Assembly (NCBI GenBank): GCA_014529385.2
Contig: CM043958.1
Location: 77,314,669 to 77,378,668, forward strand
DNA from: Adiantum capillus-veneris
Lineage: Eukaryota > Streptophyta > Polypodiopsida > Polypodiales > Pteridaceae
DNA: 64,000 bases
Reading direction: 5' to 3'
Shown: one piece after another, positions 22,154 to 32,140 of the stretch
How the letters are laid out: the number at the start of each line of letters is the position of its first letter
Position numbering within the stretch: the stretch's first letter is position 1
Position numbers and translations under genes: made by a program
Notes under the pieces: model-generated
Databases searched by the model: none
Seen by the model: only the letters and a program-made list of their open reading frames with translations
Told to the model about the DNA's origin: nothing

Positions 22154-24270
22154 ATGGGATCCACGTCCCTGCCAGCTGAGCACCCCTGTCACCCTCTCTG
22201 TCAATGTAATCAGACACCTCATCAACATACATACCAGATAGAGTAGGAGACAATGGGCAGCCCTGTTTCACTCCAATAGTAGAGTGAACTAAATCAAATA
22301 CCCCTTCCGGGGTGCGTACATGTCCCATCACTGATCTGTACAAAGCCATAATCCCCCAAATCACCTCTATGGGCACCCCCATCTCCTGTAGTCTGCACAT
22401 CAATCGAGCTCTTGTACCATGTCAAATGCTTTGCGAAAATCCACAAAGCTACAATAGATCTGTCTCCCATGTGCTCTGCCCTCCTCAATGATGGCCCTGA
22501 GTGTCAGAATATGATCAAGAGTGGAGAAACCCCTCCTGAAGCTGGCCTGACCCTTTGCTCGTACACCCTCGCCCTTTGCCCAATTACTCAAGTGTTGCTC
22601 CAGAATAGATGCATACAACCGTGCCAATGTGTGTCCAACCATAATAGTGCGGTAGTTCCCAGGCTCTGTAGGGTCACCAGCCTTGAAGATGGGCACAATA
22701 TTAGACAACCTCCAAGTCTCAGGTAATCCCTCACACATGGCACGATTGAACAACACTGCGAGAACCTCCATCAGCATATCCCTGGCATGTATAAAGTGCT
22801 ACGCTACTAGACCGTCATGATCATATGCCTTCCCGGTCCTCATCCTGTCTCGATGGCCCTTTGTACCATCTCAGGTGTAAAGAAAGTTCTCGTAGCTGGG
22901 CAAGGCTTGGTAGGGTGTGGAAGGGGTTCTTGTCCAGGAACCGTATATAATGATGTCGCATATTGGCCCCACACATCAGGTGAAGTAATCACTGGGGGAG
23001 GGGAGTGCTCATGGAAGAGTCGCCATGCCTCTCCTGAGTCCCTACTCAAGAACATCTAATATAAGTCTCGCTCCATCTGAGCTAGGTAAGCTCGCTTCTT
23101 CCGTCGCACAAGGCATCGGAAAGCAATCCGAGCCTGTCTATAAGTGATGACTCCTAAAAGAAGATCCCTCTGAAGCTGGGCTCTCATCTCTCTGCACTCC
23201 TCATCATACCAACTATTCTGGGGCATGCTCCCAGAATGTCGTCTCTTGCCCAACTGAGTGTCTGGGTATGCCACTAATGCAGCCCCATGCAGTGTCTCAG
23301 TCAGTAGAGTGGTGCACTCCTCCACTGAGAGGCCTGTACCATTTGTGCCAGCTGTGCCTTCCAATAGACGGTCCCAGATCTCCTCTGTATAAACAAAATC
23401 AGTCTCTTGTGTAAATGTATAGCGGGTGTGTGACCTGCCTCTTGATGTCTGGGTTGTACTATAGTGAAATTTAACGAACAGTGTCAAGAGAGCATGATCT
23501 ACTGCTATGCCCATTGGCCTGGCTCCCACTATGAAATCTTGAATGCAGGGAACAAAGCTCGGTTGTGTCATAACATAATCCATTGTACTGGCCCCATGTC
23601 TGCGTGGAAAGCATGTGAAACCGGCTGCTCCAGGAAATCGCTGTAAGCCATAAGTATGGCTAATCCATGTGTAGTCGTCATTTCCATGAGGTATCTCCCA
23701 TACTCAGTCTTATCTCTCTCATATGAGCATCTGTCAAGTCCCAACTCACCCACATCTAGCTCTCTAAGAATCTCATCTGAAGTGTCGTAGAAGGCTGTCT
23801 GCGAGTTGCCCATTCGGGCATTGAAGTCCCCTAGGAGAATGATATCACCATCCCTAGAAAACTCCCATATGTCATCATCTAGTATAGAGAAAGGCGACTG
23901 TCCTCTGGGTGCAGCATATACTAACGTACTGGGGGGGGGAAGTAACATATGGAAACGTATAGAAATCGGCCTGTGTCAACTCTCTGCCTCACCCACATGT
24001 ATCTAGCATGATCATCTCTCCATACAATATGTAGTAGTGGTTGTAACTCCTCCCTAAATAGCACTGCTACTCCTCCTGAACCTCTACTCCCATGCTCAGA
24101 TCTCGCTATTGTCCTGTGGGTTGTCTCCCATCTGTAACCTACCACATGTGGCAGAAGCTATCTAGGGCTTGATGAGTCTCTGAGAAGAAAACAATGTCCC
24201 TCTCTCTGAAACCGTCCTCAAAGGCACCAACGTCCAACCTCATAGATCCATTACAATTCCAAGTAGCCAT
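22154..24270 (-). pseudogene. ORF2 of LINE-TC copy A: endonuclease and RT, cut before motif C
   Basis: The start ATG is at 24270, as in copy B. The endonuclease shows the blocks VGYRWETTHRTIARSEHGS, DIILLGDFNARMGNSQTAFY and TFHSALT-like remnants in broken frames. The RT (22777-22400) has VPIFKAGDPTEPGNYRTIMV and YCSFVDFRKAFDMV (motif A), and 22403-22160 has GVKQGCPLSPTLSGMYVDEV (motif B). Then the frame stops at the inserted fragment. The 3' half of the RT and the CCHC finger are missing. Confidence 0.85.
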
Positions 24271-24300
24271 CTTCAGTGTGGTCGCATAGGTCTCACACCA

Positions 24301-25167
24301 TCATGTAGAGTGCCGCTCTAAAATCACCACCCAACCATCTCTGTAAAATGCCATCTTTTCCTTCTCCCTTGCCACCATAATCTATGGCATTACCTCTCTC
24401 ATATGCGCAAGCTGTGAGAGAGTGAGATCATCACCGAGGAAAATACCTGTCTTCTTGAGAGTAGGCCTCTTTTTCAGGAATTTCTTCTTCTCTTCCAAGG
24501 AGGGATAGCGTAGTATGAGAACTCTCTCTTTTGAAGATTTTCGCGGGCCACCACTCTTCTTGCCCACTCTCCATGCCTTTGTGTGTGAAGGCTTGTCCAC
24601 TCCCATCATGGATATGAGGATTGTGGCCTCTTTTTCCACATTGTTTATGTCCTTGAGGCTTTGTTACCCTCACATGTAGAGCCCGCATCCTCCTCCTTTG
24701 TTCCTCATCGAGGGTCATGTTAATAAGAGTGGGTATACAAGGAACTTCCTTACCTTTCCCTTTCTTGGTGACCTCAATACATTTTTTGGCCTCTTCTACT
24801 TTCTTTTGTGTTGTGGAGATAACCGCGGCCCATGACTTCTTCTCCTCATCTTCCTCGATAACCCGTATTTCTTCTCTCATGGTATTCAATTATTCCATCA
24901 TGGATGGCTGAATTTCGCCTTCTTCGAGCCGCCCACTTTTTGCTGCAAGAAGTTCAGATTGTGGCTTCTTGTGAAGCCACTTGCTCTTCGATGCGAGAAA
25001 TCCTTTCGCATAGGTTCTTCTTCTCCTCTTTCCATTTCTCCATCTTTTGAAGCAAGGTTGCCTCCATCTCTTTCTTCCACTTCTTCACTTCCACTACAAG
25101 TGTTGATATCCGCTTGTTGGAACTTCATGTTGAGAGGGAGGCGGGCTATAGCCACTGGAGAGGCCAT
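24301..25167 (-). pseudogene. ORF1 of LINE-TC copy A: coiled-coil RNA-binding protein
   Basis: It begins MASPVAIARLPLNMKFQQ at 25167 and ends with a TGA at 24301-24303 whose ATGA overlap is conserved in copies B, E and F. A charged, coiled-coil-like N-terminal half is followed by RRRMRALHVRVT and, after frameshifts, by RPTLKKTGIFLGDDLTLSQL and a basic tail. The order coiled coil, RRM-like part and C-terminal domain resembles L1 ORF1p in layout. It would coat the LINE RNA. Two or three frameshifts are present, for instance near 24660. Confidence 0.7.
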
Positions 25168-25187
25168 GTGAGAGGGGGTCAATGGGT

Positions 25188-25362
25188 AGCTCTTGTGTAA
25201 AATGTAGGGGAAGCCAGGTTGCCGAGTCCTACTTCGTGAATCAAGAACTTGCGAGTGAGGACCTTCAGAACAACATACAACAAATATTGTAAGTAGTATA
25301 TTTTTTAGCTTTGTATCAGGGTAAGCGCAAAGATTGATGTGATAAAAGAGAAATTTTCTATC

Positions 25363-25367
<5 letters not shown>
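25188..25367. repeat. Module X1, 180 bp, with a 105-nt exon-like core
   Basis: The core 25188-25292 aligns without gaps to 51295-51399 (X3), and the whole unit repeats at 25424-25606 (X2). On the plus strand the core encodes 35 codons ending in TAA, with CRG, NQELA and the end QQIL or RQIL conserved between X1 and X3. On the minus strand it is also open. It lies just upstream of ORF1 of copy A and its far end abuts (GA)n, so it could be the LINE 5' untranslated region or a captured exon. Confidence 0.6.

Positions 25368-25395
<28 letters not shown>
25368..25395. repeat. (GA)n tract
   Basis: It separates X1 from a 28-bp LINE-TC 3' end. Read on the minus strand it is (TC)n followed by AG at the start of X1. 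Confidence 0.95.
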
Positions 25396-25398
<3 letters not shown>

Positions 25399-25423
25399 AA
25401 TTAAATGTTATCTAAAGAGAGAG
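25396..25423 (-). mobile_element. Minimal LINE-TC 3' end
   Basis: Only about 24 bases of the LINE-TC 3' terminus (ATGAAATTAAATGTTATCTA on the plus strand) lie between a (GA)n tract and a short GA run before X2. With X2 it forms a unit made of upstream module plus 3' end, as expected of an internal deletion product. Confidence 0.6.
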
Positions 25424-25605
25424 AGCTCTTGTGTAAATGTAGGGGAAGCCAGGTTGCCGAGTCCTACTTCGTGAATCAAGAACTTGCGAGTGAGGACCTT
25501 CAGAACAACATACAACAAATATTGTAAGTAGTATATTTTTTAGCTTTGTATCAGGGTAAGCCCTTGCAAAGATTGATGTGATAAAAGAGAAATTTTATAT
25601 CAAAT

Positions 25606-25606
<1 letters not shown>
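25424..25606. repeat. Module X2, second copy of X1
   Basis: It repeats X1 nearly exactly, with one base fewer in the core (TGTAAATG for TGTAAAATG) and a small insertion near 25560. It is followed by (GT)n and a (GA)n tract at 25617-25656. Confidence 0.85.

Positions 25607-25656
<50 letters not shown>
25607..25656. repeat. (GT)n then (GA)n microsatellite
   Basis: A short (GT)n run turns into about 40 bases of (GA)n. It marks the boundary between X2 and the truncated LINE-TC copy T1. Confidence 0.95.
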
Positions 25657-25660
<4 letters not shown>

Positions 25661-25782
25661 AAAGATGAAATTAAATGTTATCTAAAGGCAATATTGACCT
25701 ATAAGAACCAGAGAGTTACATCATGGTGAATCCGATTCAAGGTCTAGATAAAAAGAAAGAAAGAAACTAACTAAACAAAAAC

Positions 25783-25785
<3 letters not shown>
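25657..25785 (-). mobile_element. LINE-TC truncated copy T1
   Basis: The 3' terminal region is recognisable by ATGAAATTAAATGTTATCTA next to (GA)n, then CCTATAAGAACCAGAGAGTT, a variant of the shared 3' untranslated region. It is 5'-truncated to about 130 bp and the truncation point abuts the next (GA)n tract. No coding remains. Confidence 0.75.

Positions 25786-25827
<42 letters not shown>
25786..25827. repeat. (GA)n tract
   Basis: This 42-bp run lies between truncated copies T1 and T2. On the minus strand the T1 body starts with AG directly after (TC)n. Confidence 0.95.
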
Positions 25828-25828
<1 letters not shown>

Positions 25829-26142
25829 AATGAAATGTTATATTAATGTCTACAAAAGGCCAAAATGACCTATGAGACCAAAGTGATTACAATGGTGAGT
25901 CTAGTACCAAGTTTGGGTACAAACAAAGAAAACTACAAACTAAAAACTGAGATAGGAGTGCTACCAACTCCTATGGGTGGCTGGTAAGCTGAGCAATGGT
26001 ATAATGCCACAAAGGTACAAAGTGGGTATAAGTGTCACCATGATACAATATAGCAGTAGCATGAAGCCTGTCCTGATCAACACTCTGGGTGTCGTGCTAG
26101 AACCTATGGATCCTCTACCGCAATCTCCGTCGGTGCTGCGTG

Positions 26143-26145
<3 letters not shown>
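25828..26145 (-). mobile_element. LINE-TC truncated copy T2
   Basis: It starts at the 3' end with ATGAAATGAAATGTTATATT on the plus strand and extends to CCGTCGGTGCTGCGTGGCT, homologous to the end of ORF2 in copy B. It carries the 3' untranslated region and the last few codons only. Its 5' truncation abuts the (GA)n at 26146. Confidence 0.85.

Positions 26146-26209
<64 letters not shown>
26146..26209. repeat. (GA)n tract, 64 bp
   Basis: The longest GA run of the array, between T2 and T3. Confidence 0.95.
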
Positions 26210-26215
<6 letters not shown>

Positions 26216-26611
26216 TGAAATGAAATGTTATAGTAACGTCTTCAAAAGGCCAAATGACCTATGAGACCAATCTGTTACAAAATGGTGAATCTAATACCAT
26301 GTCTGGGTACAAAAGAACTAGAAATACTACTACTAGAATCCATCCTCATCTGCACTCTGGATGTCGAGAGAGTATGGCTCACATCCTCTGCTATAGTCTC
26401 CGTCGATGCTGTGTAGCCCCTCTCCTCAATCGTGGAAGGTAGCGGTCGAATGAGTGTGGGCCGAGCTCAGCAATGATGGCTGCTCCTCTGGCTGTCCCAT
26501 ATCTAGTGAAAATAAATCTGTAATCTGTCTCTAGGACTGTCTCTCTCTATCTCTCCCCAGTAAAGTGTCTCTATATCTATGTAACTTAAGTAGATATAGC
26601 CCAAGACATCT

Positions 26612-26613
<2 letters not shown>
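26210..26613 (-). mobile_element. LINE-TC truncated copy T3
   Basis: About 400 bp of 3' region with the end of ORF2, including the segment equal to ITDFFSLDMGQPEEQP in copy B (with base changes), the untranslated region and a tail of ATGAAATGAAATGAAATG on the plus strand. It is truncated at the codons of RCLGLYLLEL, where the body begins with AG after (TC)n. Confidence 0.88.

Positions 26614-26645
<32 letters not shown>
26614..26645. repeat. (GA)n tract
   Basis: A 32-bp GA run between T3 and T4. Confidence 0.95.
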
Positions 26646-26647
<2 letters not shown>

Positions 26648-26741
26648 TGAAATGAAATGAAATGATATATTAACGTCTTCAAAAGGCCAAAATGACGGAT
26701 GAGACCAATCTGTTACAAACTGGTGAATCTTATTACCATGT

Positions 26742-26743
<2 letters not shown>
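26646..26743 (-). mobile_element. LINE-TC truncated copy T4
   Basis: Only about 98 bp of 3' untranslated region is left, from the ATGAAATG tail repeats to TTACCATGTCT. Both sides are (GA)n. It shows that very short 5'-truncated insertions occur. Confidence 0.85.

Positions 26744-26783
<40 letters not shown>
26744..26783. repeat. (GA)n tract
   Basis: A 40-bp GA run between T4 and the 3' end of the long copy B. Confidence 0.95.
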
Positions 26784-26787
<4 letters not shown>

Positions 26788-27046
26788 AATGAAATGAAAT
26801 GAAATGTTATATTAACGTCTTCAAAAGGCCAAAATGACCTATGAGACCAATCAGTTACAAAATAGTGAATCTAATACCATGTCTGGGTACAAAAGAACTA
26901 GAAAAGAACTAGAAGTGGAACAAAATACTACTACTACTACTACAATCTAAAACTACGTGGGTGTAGCAGCTGATACAATAGGTACCCGGTAAACTGGATG
27001 TAACAGTGTGTGAAACAAAGATGGAAGAAATGGTGAGGATCCATCC

Positions 27047-30000
27047 TCATCTGCACTCTGGATGTCGAGAGAGTATGGCTCGAATCTTCTGTTGTAGTCT
27101 CCGTCGATGCTGTGTAGCTCCTCTCCTCAGTCGCGGTCGTCTGTATCTCTGTAGCTCCAATGCTTGGTCGATGAGAGTGCCAGTAGTGGTCGAATGAGTG
27201 TGGGACGAGCTCTGCAGTGGTGGCTGCTCCTCTGGCTGTCCCATATCTAGTGAAAAGAAATCTGTAATGTGTCTCTGGGACTGCCTCTCTCTAGCTCTCC
27301 CCAGTAAAGTGTCTCTATACCTGTGTAACTCAAGTAGATATAGTCCAAGACATCTCTGATCCTCATAACTCATGACCCTAGATAGAGGACCAAAACCCTC
27401 TCTGAATAAGCAGTGGAAACGCCCCCGTATCTCATAGAACACTGTGCAATGACATATGTAGTGCAACTCTGTCTCTGGCTCTCTCTGGCATAATCGGCAT
27501 ATCCTGCTGTCTGCTGGTATCCCTCTGAATCTACCAGTCTCAATCTCGAGCTGATGTGAGGATGTGCGTATCTGACCAATGGCAAAACGCAAACCATGAG
27601 ACATATGTGTGTCCATGTAGCTGGGTCGAATCACAAACCCATCTCCTGTGAGGTGGAGAAGATGCTCTCTATAGAAAGCCATCTTCGTGCTCAACTCCTG
27701 AGGCGGCTCTATCCATGTCCTCCTGGTGTCGAGCTGGATCAGGTCCTGACGAATGAGTCTAGTGATCTCCACCCGTGTAAGAGACAGCGAGGGTGCCTGA
27801 AGAGAATACTGGAAAGGGGGCAACCTGTCCATGGTGAAGCCATGCGTCTGAAACCATGAAGTCATCTGTGCATACCAGCATGAAGTGTCCCCCTGTAGAG
27901 CTAACTGTCTGGAAGACTCAAGGGCCAGTCTAGCATATCTGTCTCTAGTAGTATCCCATAGGCTGTGCACAAAGGACACTGATCTGGTAAGCGCCTCAAT
28001 CTCCATGGGGGGGCAGCTAGCTCTGCTCGAATGATCGCCTGAGGTACGGAGGCCTTGGCTCTAATCAATCGGGAGATCATAGATACCAAGGGCCTCTCCA
28101 TACGTCTCCAACCATCCTGGCCTACAGAAGGTCCCCAAACCTGTACCCCATACATCATAGCTGAGGCTACTAAAGTATCAAAGAGCCATAACTTTGTCCG
28201 AGGTTCCTGGAACTGAACCTGCGAACACATCCTCTCCAAGCCTCCCAAGGCCGCATAAGCTCTGGTCAGTCTAGTCTCTGCTGCTCTCCCCAAAGAAAAC
28301 CTCGGCCCAGTGAAGACTATCCCAAGGTAAGTGTATGCATCTGTATACTCCACAATCTCTTGACCATACGTGAAGGTCGGTGCCGATCTCCTGATCCACT
28401 GCGGTGTGGTGTTAAACACCATGACCTTGGTTTTACCAAGGTTTACAGACAATCCACTATCCTCTGCAAAACTGTGTAATGCATCCAACTGTCGCTGCAT
28501 ACCCTCTGGTGAGTCAGAGATCAAGACAATATCATCAGCATATAACAACAATGGGATCCATGTCCCTGCCAGCTGGGCACCTCTATCACCCTCTCTGTCA
28601 ATGTAATCAGACACCTCATCAACATACATACCAAATAGAGTAGGAGACAATGGGCAACCCTGTTTCACCCCGATAGTGGAGTGAACTAAGTCAGATATCC
28701 CCTCTGGGGTGCGTACATGTCCCATCACTGATCTGTATAAAGCCATAATCCCCCAAATCAACACTGTGGGCACCCCCATCTCCTGCAGTCTGCGCATCAG
28801 TCGAGCTCTCGGTACCATGTCAAATGCTTTGCGGAAATCCACAAAGCTACAATAAATCCGTCTCCCATGTGACCTGCCCTCCTCAATGATAGCTCTGAGT
28901 GTCAGAATATGGTCAAGAGTGGAGAAACCCCTCCTGAAACCTGCCTGTCCCTTTGCCCGTACACCCTCACCCTCTGCCCAGTTACTCAACTGCTGCTCAA
29001 TAATGGATGCATACAATCGTGCCAGTGTGTGTCCAACCATAATAGTGCGGTAATTTCCAGGCTCTGTAGGATCACCTGCCTTGAATATAGGCACAATAGT
29101 AGACAACCTCCAAGTCTCAGGTAATCCCTCACACATGGCACGATTGAACAACACTGCAAGAACCTCCATCAGCATATCCCTAGCATGTATAAAGTGCTCC
29201 GCTACTAGACCGTCATGATCGTAAGCCCTCCTGGTCCTCATCCTGTCAATGGCTCTCTTTACCATCTCAGTGGTAAAGAAGGTGCTCGTAGGTGGACATG
29301 GCTCTGTAGGATCTGGAAGGGGATCCTGCCCAGGAACCGTATATAACGATGTCGCATACTGGCCCCACACATCAGGAGAAGTAATCACTGGGGGAGGGGA
29401 GTGCTCATGGAAGAGTCGCCATGCCTCGCCTGAGTCTCTACTCAAGAACAACTGATACAAGTCTCGCTCCATCTGGGCCAGGTAAGCTCGTTTCTTCTTT
29501 CGCACAAGGCGCCGGAAAGCAATCCGCGACTGTCTGTAGGTGATGACTCCTAAATGAAGATCCCTCTGAAGCTGGGCTCTCATCTCTCTGCACTCCTCAT
29601 CATACCAACTATTCTGGGGCATGCTCCCAGAATGTCGCCTCCGATCCGGTTGAGTGTGTGGGTATGCCTCTGATGCTGCATCATGTAGTGTCTCAGTCAG
29701 TAAAGTAGTGCACTCCTCTACTGAGAGGCCTGGAGCAACTGTGCATAGACGATCCCAGATCGCCTCTGTATAAACCGAGTCAGTCTCTGGTGTAAATGTA
29801 TAACGGGTGTGTGACCTGCCTCTTGATTTCTGGGCTGTACTAAACTGAAAAGATACGGACAGTGTCAAGAGAGCATGATCCACTGCTACGCCCACTGGTC
29901 TGGCTCCCACTGTGAAATCCTGAATACAAGGAATAAAGCTCGGCTGTGTCATAACATAGTCCACTGTACTGGCCCCATGTCTGTGTGGAAAGCATGTGAA

Positions 30001-30653
30001 GCCTGCTGCTCCAGGAAACCGCTGTAAGCCATTAAGTATGGCTAGCCCATGTGTAGTCTTCATCTCCGTGAGGTATCTCCCATACTCAGTCTGCTCTCTG
30101 TCATGTGAACATCTGTCAAACCCCAGCTCACCCACATCCAACTCTCTAAGCATCTCATCTGAAGTGTCGTAGAAGACTGTCTGACAGTTGCCCGTTCGAG
30201 CATTGAAGTCTCCTAGGAGGATGATATCACCATCCCTAGAAAACTCCCATATATCATCATCTAGAATTGAGAAAGGCGACTGCCCTCTGGATACAGCATA
30301 TACTGACGTACTGGGGGGGAAGTAACATATAGCAATATATAGAAATCGACCTGTGTCAGCTCTCAGCCTCACCCACATGTATCTAGCCTGATCATCTCTC
30401 CGTACAATATGTAGTAGTGGCTGTAGCTCCTCCCTAAACAACACCGCTACTCCTCTCCTGAACCTCTACTCCCATGCTCAGATCTCGTGACTGTTCTGTG
30501 GGCTGTCTCCCATTTGTATCCCACCACATGTGGCAACAGTTGGCCAGGGGCCTGGTGAGTCTCTGAAAAGAAAACAATGTCCTTGTCTCTGAAACTGTCC
30601 TCAAAGGCACCAACATCCAACCTCATAGACCCATTACAATTCCAAGTCGCCAT
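27047..30653 (-). pseudogene. ORF2 of LINE-TC copy B: endonuclease, RT, CCHC finger
   Basis: It starts MATWNCNGSMRLD at 30653. The endonuclease has DIVFFSETHQAP (E), DIILLGDFNARTGN (D, N), STVDYVM and VDHALLTL. The RT has VPIFKAGDPTEPGNYRTIMV, CSFVDFRKAFDMV (motif A), GVKQGCPLSPTLFGMYVDEV (B), LLYADDIVLISDS (C), GLSVNLGKTKVMVFN (D) and YTYLGIVF. The C-terminus holds CRLCQREPETELHYICHC. Lesions are an extra GA near 30457 and a 4-base deletion near 28005, both judged against copies A, E and F. Apart from these it is open for about 1,190 codons. The protein nicks DNA and reverse-transcribes the LINE RNA at the nick. Confidence 0.9.
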
Positions 30654-30683
30654 CCTCAATGTGGTCCCATAGGTCTCGCACCG

Positions 30684-31470
30684 TCATGTAGAGCGCCGCT
30701 CTACAATCACCACCCGACCATCTCTGTAAAAGGCCATCTTCCCCTTCTCCCTTGCCGCTTGAATCTCGAGCATTACTTCTCTCATATGCGCAAGTTGTGA
30801 GAGAGTGAGGTCATCGCCTAAGAAAATACCTGTCTTCTTGAGAGTAGGTCTCTTCCTCAAGAATTCCTTCTTCTCTTCCAATGAAGGGAAGCGTAGTATG
30901 AGAGCTCTTTCCTTTGAAGATTCTCCGGGCCCTCACTCTTCTTGCCCACTCTCCATGCCTTTGTGTGTGAAGGCTTCTCCACCCCCATCATTGATGTGAG
31001 GCTTGTGACCTCTTTTTCCACATTGTTTATGTCCTTGAGGCCGGTTACCCTCACATGTAGAGCCCGCACCCTCCTTCTTTGTTCCTCTTCGAGGGTCATG
31101 TTGATAAGAGTGGGTGTACAAGGAGCTTCCTTACCTTTCCCTTTCTTGGCAACCTCAATCCATTTTTCGGCCTCCTCTACTTTCTTTTGCGTTTCGGATA
31201 TGACCGCGGCCCATGACTTCTTCTCGTCATTGATGTTGTCAATTTCTTCCCTCAAAGAGGGCTGAAATTCCCCCTCTTCAAGCCCATTTTTTGACCGTGT
31301 TTCCAACACTTCTTTGTGGAGGTCCAAAATGCTATTCTCCAACGTGGCGATCTTGTTGAGAAGATGATCCTTCTCGTCCTTCCACCTCTTCTCCTTTTCT
31401 TCATTTTCTCGGAGGAAAACGGTCTTCGCGTTCCTCCAATCTTCCATCTCTTTTCTCCATGCTTTCATTA
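30684..31470 (-). pseudogene. ORF1 of LINE-TC copy B, 5'-truncated
   Basis: The retained part starts in a charged coiled coil (EEKEKRWKDEKDHLLNKIAT), continues with SWAAVISETQKKVEEAEKWI, then RRRVRALHVRVTGLKDINNV (RRM-like), and ends KKTGIFLGDDLTLSQLAHMR and FYRDGRVVIVERRST, stop at 30684-30686. A frameshift near 30870 separates the last two parts. ORF2 starts 31 bases further on, so a shared transcript with downstream re-initiation is likely. The N-terminal start is missing. Confidence 0.8.
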
Positions 31471-31492
31471 GAGAGAGAGAGAGAGAGAGAGA
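31471..31492. repeat. (GA)n tract
   Basis: A 22-bp run joins the truncated 5' end of copy B to the 3' end of copy C. Confidence 0.95.
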
Positions 31493-32090
31493 AATGAAAT
31501 GAAAGGTTATATTAAACGTCTTCAAAAGGCCAAAATGACCTATGAGACCAAACTGATACAATTTTGGTGGATCTAATACAATGTCTGGGTACAAAAATAA
31601 AATGAAGTAAAGCGAAAAACTAAAATCTTAACTGCCAAATGTGAATAAGCAGCTAGCCAGAACTGTGTAGGATATGAGTAGGGAGGTGAAAGTAGTGACT
31701 AGGGGCTAATACAACACAATGTGGGTGTGCGTGTGGGAATATAATGGGTGAGAGTTGATACAAGATGAGCAGGGTATAAAATCTTCAAAAGAGCTAAATC
31801 ATGTTGATCCATCATCGATCGCTGGCAGATCTCATCAATCTCCTCCATGGTCAGTAGTCTGACCGGGCGTCGTGCACGTCGGGTCAAAGTGGGCCGAATC
31901 CTTTGATGCAGCCTCCATTGATGTTGTGTAGTCCTCCGCAATCGTGGGCGTCTGGATCTCCCTAGCTCGGTCGCTTGATCGATCAACGTGCCTCTCGTGT
32001 GAGGAGAATGTGAGCTCTATTGTGGTAGCTGCGCCTCCGGCTATGGAGTGTCCACTCTAAAGAAGTCTTTGATCCGTCTCTGAGGCTGGC

Positions 32091-32091
<1 letters not shown>
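31493..32091 (-). mobile_element. LINE-TC truncated copy C
   Basis: The 3' untranslated region and the last coding part of ORF2 are present, with the codons for RSRRPRLRRTTQHQWRLHQR on the minus strand (31699-31986). It is more diverged from copy B and closer to copy F in its coding end (LLTMEEIDEIC). Truncated at the 5' side at the (GA)n at 32092. Confidence 0.85.

Positions 32092-32138
<47 letters not shown>
32092..32138. repeat. (GA)n tract
   Basis: A 47-bp run between copies C and D. Here the LINE body starts TAG after (TC)n on the minus strand. Confidence 0.95.

Positions 32139-32140
<2 letters not shown>

Larger units (their letters stand above)
22154..25187 (-). mobile_element. LINE-TC copy A (3'-truncated at RT)
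   Basis: Minus-strand ORF1 and ORF2 are present from the ORF1 start at 25167 to the RT just before motif C at 22154, where a rearranged insert begins. The C-terminal part and 3' end are absent. Its upstream side is module X1 and then a (GA)n tract. It is more decayed than copy B: the ORF2 is divided into at least five open segments. Confidence 0.85.
26784..31470 (-). mobile_element. LINE-TC copy B, the best preserved copy
   Basis: The order on the minus strand is ORF1 (5'-truncated), ORF2, about 260 bp of 3' untranslated region, tail of CATTT repeats, then (TC)n. Only two frame lesions are seen in ORF2. The 5' truncation at 31470 in the ORF1 coiled coil directly abuts the (GA)n next to copy C. 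It serves as the reference for the other copies. The clade is not clear: it has an APE endonuclease and a CCHC finger and is unlike the L1-a/L1-b elements. Confidence 0.92.

Noticed and set aside
21789-22403. Twin-priming inversion of a single LINE insertion
   Set aside because: The inverted piece duplicates a part also present in direct orientation in copy A (near 23056-23240), so it cannot be the missing 5' part of the same cDNA.
25368-26783. Array of alternating repeats and unique spacers as a CRISPR-like array
   Set aside because: The repeats are (GA)n of variable length and the spacers are truncated copies of one LINE; nothing else fits CRISPR, and the DNA is eukaryotic.
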